A DNA stretch of 64,000 nt from positions 19,470,302 to 19,534,301 of the forward strand of contig CM037840.1 in assembly GCA_021234535.1 (NCBI GenBank). The letters are read 5' to 3'. Positions 12,340-25,954 of this stretch are shown piece by piece; position 1 is the first letter of the stretch; every line of letters begins with the position of its first letter. A program made the translations under genes and the position numbers. Under the pieces are notes generated by a model, which saw nothing but the letters and a program-made list of their open reading frames with translations, ran no database searches and was not told where the DNA came from. This DNA comes from Stichopus chloronotus. Lineage: Eukaryota > Echinodermata > Holothuroidea > Aspidochirotida > Stichopodidae.

Positions 12340-15300
12340 AGTTTTGTGTAAACAGTTTTGCTGTGTTGGCTTGAAATGTTAGCTGTTTCTATACTACTGT
12401 AAACATTTTACCATTAATAAGTCCTGATTTGAAGAAAAAAATTGTTCTACAAGGTATTGACATAACCTATTGGTGCAGGACACAGTGCTATTTCAATGTG
12501 TAAACATTTAAAGATGCTTAAGCAGGGACAAAGCAGTGCAAGTTAATTTGTAGAGCTTTAATTCCATGTCATGACCATGACATATCAATGTACTCAAGAA
12601 AATTGAAGAAAAGGGAACAGTAAAATTTGGACAGAAGATTTTAGGGTTCATTGTCCGTACTGGTGAAATTAGTTGACCTTGTGTAGTTTTGAAATCAGAT
12701 TTGTCTGCACATGATCTCCATTGTTGTGCTCAAATTTACTTTTGCCAGTTTCAGGAGTAGATGGTGTAGACAATTAAAATTGTACACTGCTCAGTTCTGT
12801 GTCTTTAAACTATCACACTTGTCCAGACTTCATGCAGTTTGTTGGAGACAGCAGGTTTAACCAAACCTTGTCAGACAAGAGCAAATGTAGTATGTGTGTA
12901 AGATGCTACAGGCCCCTGACTGTGATAAAAAACCATGCTAGCTGTCTTATGAAATTCAACACCAGAAGAATTCAAGGGAGAGAGTTATTATGTGGTTGTA
13001 TTTTCATTAGGTATGTTACAAACTGTGCAGCTGAGGGAAGGCAACATAGTCAGCTAGTATTAGGAACCAACCATAGGTTTAGTGGAATCTGGCTGGTCTT
13101 GTTCGCAAGCTTTGTTGGAGAGAGTTCTGAGGTAACCTGTGTCATTTAAGGTCAGGCACTGAAATCTTTCTATGTGAGATGAGATTGGTAGAAAGCATCA
13201 GTTGATGACATGGTCATGGAAGAAGTTATTTCAAAGAAAAATAAAGCATGTTAAAGACAGGAGGAAAAAAATTAATTGATTACCTAGGTGTGATTCCCGG
13301 CCAGATTTTGTTGCCAGAATATTCCTTATGATTTACATTATGTAACTCTTTGGTGAAGGTTTGGAAGCAGAAAGAGTGATAATTTGACATCACTTGTCAT
13401 AATTTCTGCATGGGCCAATCATGAAGAGAAGCACAGCAGAGTGAAACACAGCTAATATACTTCAGCTTCCGTCAGTTTTTGTTCCTTTCTACCTGTGCAA
13501 TGCACGTTGCTAGAACGCAAGAAGGAATGCATGGTATATTTGCATGAAGACACTGATGATGTACCTTACATAAGAATAGGTGTTGTCACTTGCTTTTCTT
13601 CTTTTGTTTTTCCCCTTCAGCTTGATGGTTCTTTATTACAAGGTCATGTCTAGGCAAGCTACACATTACAAAATTTCTTAGAAATGTCTCAGCTGGTTTG
13701 TGCAGTTCCAATGAAAAATGTGCTAGAATACTAATGTTGACCATGTTTACTGTTCATGTTTGTGCTCAACACAGTTCTAAAATAAATAATCTCATTCAAA
13801 ATGAGACATCTGGAGAATTGGATGATGATGATTATAAGGTTATATGCTGGCATCATATTTGAGTTGTTTTTTTTTTCTTGAAGATCAGATTTATTTGATG
13901 ACCTTTGAAACTCTGCGAAAAATTATACTGTTACCAGATAGTGAAGTATCATACGGTATCATGATCCTTCTGTATAGGTATGCATGAATTCAAGTTTATG
14001 TTTGTCATTTCAAACAATAGTGACTCTAACATATCATGTAGACATTTTAAGCTTATCTAGTCAATATCCTGTTGAAAGAGTGAAATAACAGTCGAGAAAG
14101 TAGAACTTTCTGTTTTGCATTTCTTGGAACCTTCTGTCTGTTACAAAGTTTTGATAAACTCCACTAAAAGGTCAGGTCATTGAATAACTTATAGGACCTG
14201 CAAGTTCTAACCTAGCACTCAGTTTTTTGTTTATTTCACTTGTTTACTGTATGTATTTGTGTGACACAAAATGCATTACCTGTGAATGAATATCTACTGT
14301 TGCTCATAAATAAACATCACATTGGTGATCGGTTGAAATTCAAAACATGGTTGCATGTGATCAGAGACTTAAATTGTCCACAAATTGTCAAGTGGACAGT
14401 TGCTTGAGGATCAAGTATTACTCAGTATTGAACATTTGTTGGTGGGGAAAAATGAAGACAATGTCTTTGTTCCATATTTTGTGACAGCATTGTACTGAAA
14501 ACCATGTGGACATGCAAATAACTTGACATGTGTGTTCCAATGCTATTTGCAGTTTGAACTTGAATTCTCTGGCAGGACTTTGCTGTTATGAAAAATGTTT
14601 GTCTAGTTTGAAAAATTTTGTGTATTCTCTGCATGATCTATTTTGTTAAAATTTTGTAAGTTTTTTATTCAGATTTCGCTCCATTTCCTCAGCCTTTAAA
14701 TCATCTCAAAATAATAGACAACATTTAGCCTACAGAGTTCTCTCTCATCATGTACCAAAATTTCTTATCTTACAGCCATTGCAGTTATCAGGCTGTCTAT
14801 GTCATGAGCAGAAAGAGGTATTCACTTCTAGGTCAGATTTACAGACAGTACTTGTGCACTGCAGTCAAATTTGTCTCTGTGTGTGTATATGGGTATGCAT
14901 TGCATACAGCCAGTTGGTACAGTGAACAGCCTTGTCCTTTGCACTGTGAGTTGAACTGCTACTCTGTATAGAGCATACACTATTAGCTGTTGCTGTGTAA
15001 ATGGCACTAGGCAATTCATTGTTAAAGTGCTTGATGAATTTGTGTAGGAGTCTCTCTGTGTACCTTTCTCTACACATACACTTGGCCTGGTTGTAGCTGG
15101 GTCATGGACAGGGGCTTAGTATGGCCATTGTATTCTGTTTGAGTGAAACCTTTAGGCAATATTAGGCAGTGAGCAATACATATAGCAAGTCAACACCTTG
15201 GTTTGTCAATTCGTAATTGCACCAAGTGTGATGTTAGATATTTTCTTTCTATAATTGTAATTTCACTGCTTGCAGTTGACCTTGAACATGCTGAGGGGGG

Positions 15301-15870
15301 GGGGGGACAGTTTATTTCTTTGAATTCTGAAACATATGTCAGTAAAATCTAAACAGACTTAAGAGGAAGGGATGTATCCTAACAGTGCAATGACAGTTCC
15401 ACACTGTTAGGCTTTTTCTATGAAGTGACAATTTAGTATTCCACAATATTGTTAGTGCTGCATTTATGCCATTAATGGAAATAAATATCCAATACTTGGG
15501 CCAGATGTAAATAATAGGACCAATACTGGAAAAAAACAAAAAAATATTGACTGATACTTAATGTTTTCATCTTCATTTTCTTGCATATAAAGTAAATAAT
15601 TGAAAGCACCACATTCCATTAATATGCAATGCATCGTAGAATGTAGTTCTGCAGGATTCTCAGCATAAGGTGTGCATCATGGATGATCTTGGGCTTTACA
15701 CATACACGGCTGTGTTCAAATCCTTGATTTATTATCAAAGATAATGAAAAGTCGACAGAAAAGAAACTTGAAGCACTTCATGAACAAGAGTAGCTGATCG
15801 CAAACGGAAAAGAAAGAAAAGAGAAATGTAAACGGTGGAAGTGTGATTTTCAGTGTCCTGATAGGACATT
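12340..15870. other. No gene recognised
   Basis: AT-rich unique-looking sequence. A G run lies at about 15295-15306. I see no repeat family or exon. Confidence 0.5.
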
Positions 15871-15876
15871 AAACAA

Positions 15877-16238
15877 CCATGACTCCGTAGCTTGAGGTTG
15901 GAGCTATGACTGTAGCTTCTAGGTCGGAGGCTACCATTACTCCCTAGCTTGAAAATGGAAGCTACCATTACTCAGAAGCTCCAGTACAGAGGCTACCTTT
16001 ACTCCATAGATGGAGGCAGGAGGCTACCATGACTTCGTAGCTCCAGTACAGAGGCTACCTAAGTTACTCCATAGCTGGGGGCAGGAGGCTACCATGACTT
16101 CGTAGCTCCAGTACAGAGGCTACCTAGGTTACTCCATAGCTGGAGGCAGGAGGCTACCATGACTCCGTAGCTCCAGTACAGAGGCTACCTAAGTTACTCC
16201 GTAGCTGGAGGCAGGAGGCTACCATGACTTTGTCGCTC
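15877..16238 (+). repeat. 65-bp minisatellite with two half-units
   Basis: Each unit has GGCTACCATGACTTCGTAGC, CCAGTACAGAGGCTACC and TTACTCCATAGCTGGAGGC. The last three copies are almost identical. Two half-units of about 32 bp are recognisable within each unit (GGCTACC and ACTCC.TAGCT recur). Confidence 0.8.
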
Positions 16239-16688
16239 TTGGTATATTACATTTGTTTCTTGCTCTGATGATATCCACATAGCTCTTGCCTGGGTGGGAG
16301 TCATCTCGGTGTCCTCAAGTTTATGTAATTATGAAGACTTTTTATAGCAAACAGGCCAAAGCCTGTCGTATGTGCAAAAGCATGGAGACATTGCCCGTCA
16401 TTCAAATGAAAAACCCCCATAAGCTGTGCTGCATGTATCAAATAAGGTTGTTGTCCACTGGGTCAACTGGTAAGGTTGTCCAACAAGTCACACATGCATG
16501 CAAATCAAGACACCAGATCAGCCATGAACACACCCCAAGAGAGACATGCAGGAATGCAATACAATCAGAGGCATATTTAATAAAGTCTCAATTATATTAT
16601 GTTTTGATTAAAGTGACAAAATAGGCTTGAATTGACTCATTTTTATGTGTTGTGCATTTACAAAGTGTCTCGAGTAGTAAGTTTTTTT

Positions 16689-17175
16689 ATTCCTTTTGAA
16701 AGAAAGACAAGAAATCTGTGATGGACTCTGTGTGCATGTGTGAGTGAAAAAAAGTGAAAAGTACCTTAAATTCAAAGTTGGTATGTTGGTAGTCCATTAG
16801 GAGTTGATGGTCCCTACTGTTTTTCCTGAAGGTCAAAGGTCATTTGGAGTCAGGGTTGTGTCAGCAAAGGAACCTCTTCAGTTGGTGTGATGTGTGTGTT
16901 TGTGTCTGTGGCAGTTGCTTGGGTATGCCCCACAGTAACTCAATAAGGAAAAAATGAATGAGAGTCAAGCTTGGTATATAGATCTGACAAAGGGAGAAGG
17001 TGTGCCATATTGTTTTGGTGGAGGTGAAAGGTCATCTGGGGGCTGGGGGCAAAACTCTGAAAGGCTCAGTACCTCAAGGTAGAAAGCTTGGAGAGATTGT
17101 ATACTGGGTGCTGGATGTATTGTCTGAGGAGAAAAATTTGATTTATTTTAGCTGAGGTCAACCAAGAGGCAAAGA
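16689..17175 (+). repeat. Helentron-like repeat, diverged copy
   Basis: It starts ATTCCTTTTGAAAGAAAG in a T-run and has the partner AAGAAATC, then TG-rich sequence and two diverged units. An exact DR1 site lies at 16830-16842. The right boundary is approximate. Confidence 0.5.
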
Positions 17176-17779
17176 ATGTGGACACAATTGCACATAAGCA
17201 GTAGTAGCATTATGTCAGATGTATAGCGTTGAAAGTGAAGATAGAAGGACAGCAAGAAAAGTCACTTTGTTATGAAAATATAATTTGCTTTCTCTCTTCT
17301 AAATTAAGTTTCAATACAGTCTCACCTTGAAGACAGAAAATGTGCAGTTGGAAACTTGGCAAGTGAGATCTCACTCCTTCCGTTTTACTTGCGAAGCTTG
17401 GCTTGAAATCTCAAGGAGAAGCTCGCATCCTGGCATAGGCTATCAACTAAGACAAGTTTTTCTGAATATTCAACAGTTTTTAAAGAAACAAGACAAAATG
17501 ATGTAGCTCATGAATGAGAATTTTCGAGATTTAAACGAATGTCCATTTCTGCTGTGCACTTTGCTGGATTGACTATGTCTCCCATAATGCATTTCACTAT
17601 GAGTGGGAAGGGGTTAATGACTCTGCTGTAACGGCTGAAATAGCTATATCAGCTTCCCAACTTTGCAGTAGAACAAAATAACAGGTAACTAAACATTTGT
17701 GATACACACTTCCTACCTTGTGTTCTGTAACTGTGACGAGGCTTTCAGCTCTCTATGTATCAACCTGTATGTTCACATT

Positions 17780-18110
17780 TGCTATGCACTGCTCTCTGTC
17801 TCGAATTATTTGTGATGCATTTACTTGAAACTTGGGATTCACAGCGCGTACTCCCTCACCTCAGATAACTTGGGGATAATGATCCTTGGGTTATGACCAA
17901 ATATTGGTGTACAAAAATGTGGGTGTGAGAGGTCACATGTGGGTCATGGGTGGCCCAAAGGGCCTTATGTTTGAAAGAAGACCAATTGCTTCTCATCAGA
18001 TTTTAACAAGGAGTTGAGTTTGTTCACATTGCTACTATGGTTGTGGTGCCATAGGGGTGTTCAGTATTTTGGGGTCCAAGATCTAAATGGACACCAGAAA
18101 AGATTGAATA
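17780..18110 (+). repeat. Repeat fragment related to the 35-36 kb array
   Basis: The segment contains GTGTTCAGTATTTTGGGG and a GGTCCAAGATC.AAATGG module also seen near 35320. A sequence around CGCGTACTCCCT (17847) is shared with the repeat at 46490. It looks like a diverged fragment of the same broad repeat group. Confidence 0.4.
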
Positions 18111-18453
18111 TTTATCTTGTAAATTCGTATCACATCTTAGCTCTGATATTTTGTTGACCATGTACCTTATTTCTTACTTTTGCTTGTTTTTTTTCTTGTT
18201 TTTTGCAGCACCATGAGCATGTGTGTGTGTGTGTCCATGTGTGTGTGTAACTTTAAAAGCATTGGACCCCATTGTGCCACATGTCACTTTTTATCAATTG
18301 AGATTTTTTTCCATTATTCAGTGTGTTGAATTGATATCCAAAGATACTACCTGCATAATTGTATTCCAGTATATAGACAACTTCATAATTATGGAATGTA
18401 TTTGCTGGGCTGGATTCACTGTGCACATACATCCACACTGATGGTAGATACAT

Positions 18454-18624
18454 CATACATACATACATACATACATACATACATACATACATACATACAT
18501 ACATACATACATACATACATACATACATACATACATACATACATACATACATACATACATACATACATACATACATACATACATACATACATACATACAT
18601 ACATACATACATACATACATACAT
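18454..18624 (+). repeat. CATA tetranucleotide microsatellite
   Basis: An uninterrupted run of about 43 CATA units (171 bp). Open frames reading as YIHT or CMYV repeats on either strand are artefacts of this run. Confidence 0.97.
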
Positions 18625-19860
18625 GTACATGTAGATCATCTGTTTGCTCACCGTGTAACAAAGAATGGGCACAGTGTGTGTCTGTATGATTCTGTTGCCT
18701 TGGTGTGTGGCGGAAGGAAGTAGCTGCATTACTTACTACTACACGCCGCCGCCGTGCCACCAGTGTTGTTGCTCCTTATAGATCATCATACTTCACATCT
18801 GCTTCAAGCAGAATGACTGCATGGTGTGTAGCAGAAGTTACCCTGCAGGCATTCATGGTATTTGACCAGTTAATAGTACCTTTGGCAAACTTTGTTGTCC
18901 ATTGCCCTACACAGAAAGCATTTAGTCTTGACTGGGTTGGTAGGTTAAAGAGCTCCTTTCTCCTGAAATTTTCTTGCAGGTGATGATGACCTTTGTTTAA
19001 ATCTTGCTGTAACTGAATTTATCTTTGGTAATTTAAGGGGTAGAGTTAGTTGCATAAAGGATTTACAACAATCAGTTGGCACATCCACTCACTCTGTGAA
19101 TATACTGAGAAGAAGAACATATGACTTCTTGAACATGTTTTCAGCAATATCACTAATATAAGTGAGCAAAGCATAATGATAATTACTATTTTGCTAAATG
19201 GTTTTTGATAAAACCTATCTTTATTTTCTGAGGCCTCATCGGAAAGCATGGATTCAATTTTTAGCAGATCTGCTGCAAGTTCTCTAGAAACAGCTACCTC
19301 TTCATGTCTAAATGCTTATTTTAACGTCAACTTCAAATTCATTTTTTTTTTTTTTTGTTCCTCTTACAACTGCTATTGACTCTCTTTTGTGAATTGCCAT
19401 GAGCAGCTGTAATTGCGTGTGTGCTGGAATAGTGCTCTATATAAATCCAGTTGTGTATTATAAAAAAAAAGAAATAGAGCTTCTACAATCTAACAACAAG
19501 AAAGAAAAAAGATTCAAATTCAGTTGGAAAGAATAAAACAAAGGAATGCCAACAACTGGCATATATCCATGCATTTATTTCAGTCATTGCCACATATGTT
19601 TAGTAAGGTCATCCATGTAGATAGTATTGGGATAAGAAGGATATCATTTGTGGTCTTCTAACTGCCAGTGTTAAACCTACTTGACCAGCAAATAATACTG
19701 TTGGAGGTCCTGGTTAACTTATATGATTTGTTCTCTGTATTCCTAATTTACATATCATCTCAATGTACTTTGTCACCAAATGTTTGTACTTGTCACTGGT
19801 AGTGGTATCTACTCTGATCAGCCTATGTGTGTATTTATTGCTGGTGATTATTCTCAATTG

Positions 19861-19863
<3 letters not shown>

Positions 19864-19896
<33 letters not shown>
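19864..19896 (+). repeat. TG dinucleotide microsatellite
   Basis: About 16 TG units. Confidence 0.9.
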
Positions 19897-19898
<2 letters not shown>

Positions 19899-20452
19899 TG
19901 TTGGCTTGTTTATCAATGTGAAGTCCTAAATCTGCCATATGTGGAGACACACTAACCCACACACCGTGAAATATGCATACCAAGGTAGCACTTGTCTGTG
20001 CAACATTTTACGTTAGCTAGCTGTGTGTGTGGTGTTGATTAAAGGCTTTGCAAGCTTTGTAAAACCATAATAGTGATACATCTAACCAGTGGATCTCAAC
20101 AAAGAACAGTCTTTTATGATTCACTGGAACCTAATAGAAATCTGCAAATAACGTAGTTGTGAATGTGATCTTACAAATAATACTTTGGATGATAAAAGCC
20201 TTAGAGTCTAATTTACTCAACTGATTTTTAATTTACATTCAAAGAGTGAATGCAAGTAGAAAATTATCTTGACTTTTTAGTAAGAAAATTTAGAGGGTAA
20301 ATGAGAAGTTACAAAAATTTTAAGCAAATCAGTGTAAGAAATTACCTTGAGTGTAAAAAATAGTAACTTATGTGCTTTTAGTAGAGGTTATTAACCACCA
20401 TCAGTTGAATAAAGGCTTTGGTCAGTAATGTTTATTGAGTAAAGCATTGTCA

Positions 20453-20524
20453 TCTTATATTTTTCCCTTCCCCCACTCGTGTCATCTTATATTTTTTCCC
20501 TTCCCCCACTCTTGTCATCTTATG
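20453..20524 (+). repeat. 30-bp tandem duplication
   Basis: TCATCTTATATTTTTCCC followed by TTCCCCCACTC occurs twice in direct tandem, with a partial third copy (TCATCTTATGG). Confidence 0.8.
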
Positions 20525-21338
20525 GTATTTATTCACTCCTTAAAGTGATTGTTTGTGTGTACAGAAAAAACAGAAGGATAATATTGTTTGATTTAAGTGC
20601 ACATGCCAGAGAGTCCATGGATGAAGTATGTCTTTCAATGAAGGAAAACAACAGTAACCACTTCAAAAAGCAACAGCATAGTAACAGTAAAAACACAAAT
20701 CGTATTTGAAAATTAACTTTTTCTTATGAAATGCATCTCCGTAGTGAATATGCAACAGCACAGGACCTCACTGGTGTATCAAAAACATTCTAAAGCCATC
20801 GCTCCTTGATTGGGGTCGCGAATTGTAGTATTTAGGGGTAACTTATACTTGATTCTATGCTCTGCCCAGACACTTAGTCAGACTTGTTTTGGGGAGCACC
20901 AAAGGCATTGATTCCCATTCTGGGAGAGTGGTACAAGCAGATGCGTGTCCTTCCCTTTCACGCAATTGTCTCAGATGCAAAGTAGGGCTATCTATTACCA
21001 TATTATGTATGCTGAAGACTTCACCATTTTCCTTTTTCCTGTGCCTCAATATCGCATTTAAAACAGGGTCCCTACTCTTGATATGTTTTCTGTTATGCCC
21101 TTCTCCCCTCCCCACTACCACCTAACTGTAATCTTGACTGAGCCTTCAGTGACCTTAGAAGTAGCACTACATCTCTCTTTAGTTACCTGTCTGAACACAG
21201 CAAGTACACTCTCCTTCTCCTCATACTCACAAAATCAAAGAGGATGATTAATGAGTGGTAAGTTGAATCTTATTAAATAAATCTTTAAATCAAGACTGGT
21301 TAAAACCAGAGAGAACACAAAGGGTGGAGTGTAACTAG

Positions 21339-22841
21339 TAGGGTTGGTTGATACTAGGAAAATCAGCACCAGTAGTCACAGCACATCAATACCGGTATTA
21401 CTCGATGTACCGGTACTGACTTCGTGTTCAGTGTCTTAAAAACTAGAGGCTCAGTGCCTTGTTCATTGTTATAAAAACAAGAGGTTCTGTCCCCTAATTT
21501 AGGGGAAAAATATAACAGACAGAACGAAAAGGCTAAGAATGGAACGAAAAAACAAGAATACTCATGTTTTAGTCCCGAAACAGCCGCCTTCGTGCTAGGC
21601 AAACAGCGAGGCAAAAACACACGTTGACAAGGCACTCGAGCGAAAGGCAAACGAGGGCGAGCTAGGCCTTAGAGGGCGCGGTGTCAGAATTGACTTCGAG
21701 GTTAGTAGAGCATAGGTCAAACTGATGCAGTAGTGTGGCAAGGGGTAAGTATAGTCACTCGTGAATACCCACACCAATGAGTTGTGGGGATTCTGTGGTA
21801 CTAATGCAGTAACTTGTATTCATGTCTTCATGTTAACTCATTGACCAAAAAACCACGAAAGGGCCAGGTAAAAAGTTTAATTTGTACAGCTTCAGCTGGC
21901 TATGGAGCAGTACATTATACAACTACTAAATTGGCCACCAACTTTTTGCAGATGCAATCATGTGTCAACATGTCCCGTCACCATTTGTGGCCTAGAAATT
22001 CTTAAGTCAGGTGATGTGGTTACTGTACATTACGTACAAATGATTTGGTCACATAAAATCATTGAAAACTTGTCTTGTTTTGCTGTTTTTTCTTCAGAAA
22101 TACAAATTCGCCGTCATTGCAACTGGTAAATGCAAACAACGTAACTTTTAGTATACAAACATACTGCTGTGTGTGCATCTATAGTGCTTTTGTCGTTTGA
22201 AGCGAGCTAGTCATTGTACTATTTCAATGGGAAATTTTCAACTTTTGTTCACCACGTGAGTTCCAAGCTGAGCAAGCTGTTTATGCCCTATCCTAAAGAC
22301 CCCAATGTAAAATGATTGACAGCCTTGAAGTGAATGATATTGTGTGCAAGTTGGTTGATTGATTCGTTGACTTTACTTCTCGTGATTTTCGACAGCCAAT
22401 CATGAGTTTAAGATGCCAGTGGCAGGCAGGACTTACGTTCATAATTAGATGCAAGGCCAGGAATGTTGCTTATGATTATGGATCCCGGAAATTCCCAACC
22501 CAACATGGCGTCAATTCAGTATCCCCATTTGTCTCAATTCAAAGCAGAAGTAGCGCGGAAAACCTTTTCCACCAAGTGTGCCTGCCTGCCTACTGTTGTG
22601 AAATGGATCTGGAATTTATTTTTGGTCCATTTTGAGCTTGATATGTAAGTATTAACAGTCCATTGGAAAAAAATTTTTTGTTGATTTGTTAGATACTGTA
22701 TCGGTACCAAGAATTATCCCTGGTACTGCAAAGTATTCAAAAGTACCGGTACTCACAGAAAAAAATTTTCCTCAGGTACTGTGAGTACTGGTACTAGGAA
22801 TACCAGTCCTGACTTGGGTGCTGGGATAACGCCCAACCCTA
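21339..22841. mobile_element. Non-autonomous hAT-like TIR element
   Basis: The ends are TAGGGTTGG at 21339 and CCAACCCTA ending at 22841. The flanking octamers GTAACTAG (left) and GTATCTAC (right) match at six of eight positions, as expected for an aged 8-bp target duplication. The subterminal regions on both sides are rich in ACCGGTA/GGTACCG motifs. The 1.5-kb interior has no transposase-like ORF. It resembles the element at 50477-52979 at its ends. Confidence 0.65.
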
Positions 22842-22849
22842 GTATCTAC

Positions 22850-25750
22850 CTTCCACTGTTATTTTATCATCATGAACATCAACAACATCATCATCATCAT
22901 TTGTAGTTGTAATTTCCCATGAGATTAATTTTTGGAATTGAATACAGCGTATCTTATCAGACATGTTTTGTAGAAACATGTACACTCACATGTTGCTTCG
23001 TAACACATGGAGAGAGAGAATGTAAAGTAAGAAAGAATATTAACCTTCCCAGACGTTGTTGGTATGTACGTCCCTTTAACGTAAACTAAACACCTGTCAA
23101 CAATTAGAGATTTGTCTCATATTCAATCCCAGGTCTCTATATTTATGTGTCTGTCTTAAGTCTGATGATTGGCTCAAAAGAGCATGAATAATCATAGCCC
23201 AAGGAAAGGAAGTTCTGGGCGCTGCAGAGTGTTATTGATGATTTCGGCATACAAGAATTTTTAAAAGCTTGCAATCCGTACGCAGATTGATTCCGATAGT
23301 TCACGGAATTGGTAAATTTACGAATGCAGTCAGATGTGATCCATTATGTGTGCTAATATACAACACACAGTAGTGTACATTAGTTAATCCTCTGCTCTGC
23401 GTTGGCTTTCCACTGTCCTGTCTTTTACAGAGCTGCCTGTGGGTTCTTTCTGTTATGGTGTTACCAGTAGCTTACATAAACCTGTGGCTTAACCCTCCTG
23501 TGAACTTTTTTGGGGTTTTGTGTAACAGCATTCTGTCATTTAAAGGGTAGTTGCTAAGCTTTCAAGTACTTAACTGGAGATGGTGTGTAAACATAAGTGT
23601 GCAGAGAGAAGCAAATGTGATTTTCTGAGGTGGGCTGGGGCTGGGGAAAGGAATGTTAGCGTAGATTTTTTTAATTTCTGGTGTGAAAAAAAATAGAAAT
23701 GAATATCTACATTCTCGTGCAGATGTACAGTGTGTAAACAAAGTCAGTGGATTTGATCACACATGTGTACGGTGGATCTTCTTTGATTTAGTTTTTATGT
23801 GCATAGTAGTCACTTCCCAGACTTTCTCGCCAGTATCATTGAACAAACAGATTTCTCATTTTAAGGTTACATTCATCGCATGCCATATACAGTTCTTCAG
23901 TTTTATTTAATAGCAAGTACAGCATAAAGTGTTGTATCAAAGCATAGTTTTACTTGTTAAATGTGAACAGTCATGTACAGTAGGAGAGACAAGATTTGAA
24001 TGTGGAGGACATTTTCTTTTTTGCAAAGCTTGGATTTAGGTCATTACTTGTGTAGTTCATTATGTGTGTAGTGGCTACTGTAGTAAATTGTGAGAGGTCG
24101 GTTGATTGGGATCAGGATGAGAGAAATCACATGAAAAAGATTTGTAGCAGAAAAGACCTGCAAAATTTCTGATAAGAATTAACCTAAAACTGGGACTGGT
24201 AGCTTTTTCTAGTTTTCCTTGCCTAGACTTTAAGTGTTTCTATTTTGACAAACAAGTAAAAAATAGTTGAAACCAACCATTATCTATTCTTATCAGGAAA
24301 TATTGAGAAGAACAGTAACTTTGTAATTATACAATTAAGATTCATGTGCATTGCAGTGGAAAACTTACATTGATGTGAATATTAGGATGTATGCATTGTT
24401 GGGCCATCAAGAAAATGATATTTCTCAGTAACTTTGTAATTATACAATTAAGATTCATGTGCATTGCGGTGGAAAACTTACATTGATGTGGATATTAGGA
24501 TGTATGCATTGTTGGGCCATCAAGAAAATGATATTTCTCATTTTCATTAATTAATCAGTTGGAAATACAATATTAGAGGATAATATGAAACATAAACTGT
24601 TTTTATCTTCTGTTTGTGAATTACACCAGCTCACACCAGATATTAAAACTCTCATGATTATTCTATAAACAAGGGAATCTTAACATCTAAAAGAAAAAAC
24701 TCTCTTCTGCCTCTTTTTGTTCCTCAATAAACGAAATAAAAGAAAGAGAAAATGAGAACATGAAGGCCAAATTGAAAATCTGTTTCTATGTTGGCAGGCA
24801 TCAATAGCAGCATCAACAAAACTGACAGAGGCAAAACATTTTAACCAGTAGCTTTTAGGGTAAGTTCAAGTTGCTATGCATACCTTACCCTAACAACCAG
24901 CAAGAAGGCTACTGTCAATATGACTGACATGCCACAGCAAGCAGAGCAGGGGCCACCATCAGGGACTTGTCCGGTCATTGACCTAAACTGAACCACAGTT
25001 CAACAGCCATTATTATAGCTATTAGTGATATACCTACACCAGTTACACAGATCTCTCTCCATTCTCAGTCATTCACTGCTGTCTCCTGGCTTTTCGTTTA
25101 TGTTCTGCTCTCACTGACTTCACAGTTAGTTGTCAGGCATACTGTAGCTTAGTACACTGTACAGACTACTGGAGCTCTGCCATGGTGATCATTGCTGCTT
25201 GGTTACTATGTACTTCCAGTGTTTGACCTAATTTCCGGGCTATATTCCTGACAAAGATTATTTCAGACCTAATTTTTGGGTAGTATCCTTTTTCAGGGTG
25301 TGAGCATGGTCGACAGAGAAGCAAAAGGGTAGAAATTTCCATGAGAGAAACTTGAACAGGTTGGCCTAGATTTACTTTTTTGTGGGGGGTGGGAGTTTTG
25401 TTGTAGGCCTATATATTGAAAATTTTTACCATTTTCTTCAGTGTGGGGAAATGGAAGCTGGATGAAGTCATCCAGCAGAGATTTGTGGGACTATGGGTTG
25501 GTATTTCTGCATAATGATTACCATTAGTCATGGGATGTTAGTAGACAGTCAGGCTAGCTTGTAGAGAAGTTAAATTACTTGTAGTCTTTTGTTTCAGTGT
25601 GGAGACTCACGTACATTGTGGTTATCTGAATATTCATATCGTATTAGTGTTGCATATTTATCATTATCTGGTATTATGTGAATTGCCATTTCAGTTTGTG
25701 AATTATTAGTTGCACTGGGAACGGTTATGTGTGGATTGAATACATTCATT
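22850..25750. other. No gene recognised
   Basis: Apart from the 113-bp duplication at 24313-24540, no repeat or exon was recognised. Confidence 0.5.
24313..24540 (+). repeat. 113-bp recent tandem duplication
   Basis: The block starting CAGTAACTTTGTAATTATAC at 24313 recurs at 24426, and the two copies run to ATGATATTTCTCA with only a few differences (GCAGTGG/GCGGTGG, GTGAAT/GTGGAT). Confidence 0.9.
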
Positions 25751-25753
25751 CAC

Positions 25754-25953
25754 TAGACCCTGTGCATGTGACATTACAGGGATATAGTGAAGGGGCCCTC
25801 CTTGAGGATTAACTACTGAATTTAGCCTGCGCATGATGCATCTCTGCCATTTGATCTACTTGTACCTAGCATAGCCATATGTACTGATCGTTTGTTTATC
25901 CTCAGGGAGGGCGCCCTCGTTTGTTGTTATGTGACATCAATACACGGGGTCTA
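25754..25953. mobile_element. 200-bp foldback MITE, probable TA target
   Basis: TAGACCCTGTGCATGTGACA on the left pairs with the right end reading TGTGACATCAATACACGG then GGTCTA. A second inner pair is GGGCCCTCCTTGAGGATTAA with TTTATCCTCAGGGAGGGCGC. Both ends carry TA, compatible with a TA target duplication as in Tc1/mariner-type MITEs. It is non-coding. Confidence 0.65.
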
Positions 25954-25954
25954 T

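Larger units (their letters stand above)
18630..21330. other. No gene recognised
   Basis: It contains only simple repeats (TG run, T run near 19341, 30-bp duplication). Confidence 0.5.

Noticed and set aside
12799..13149. 116-codon plus-strand ORF with several Cys
   Set aside because: The Cys spacing does not form a recognisable zinc finger, and there are no splice or codon-use signals.
13280..13310. tRNA-like GGTGTGATTCCCGG
   Set aside because: It resembles a T-arm block only loosely; no acceptor stem or anticodon arm could be folded around it.
18253..18760. Long ORFs on both strands reading as YIHT or CMYV repeats
   Set aside because: They are readings of the CATA microsatellite, open in every frame because the unit has no stops.
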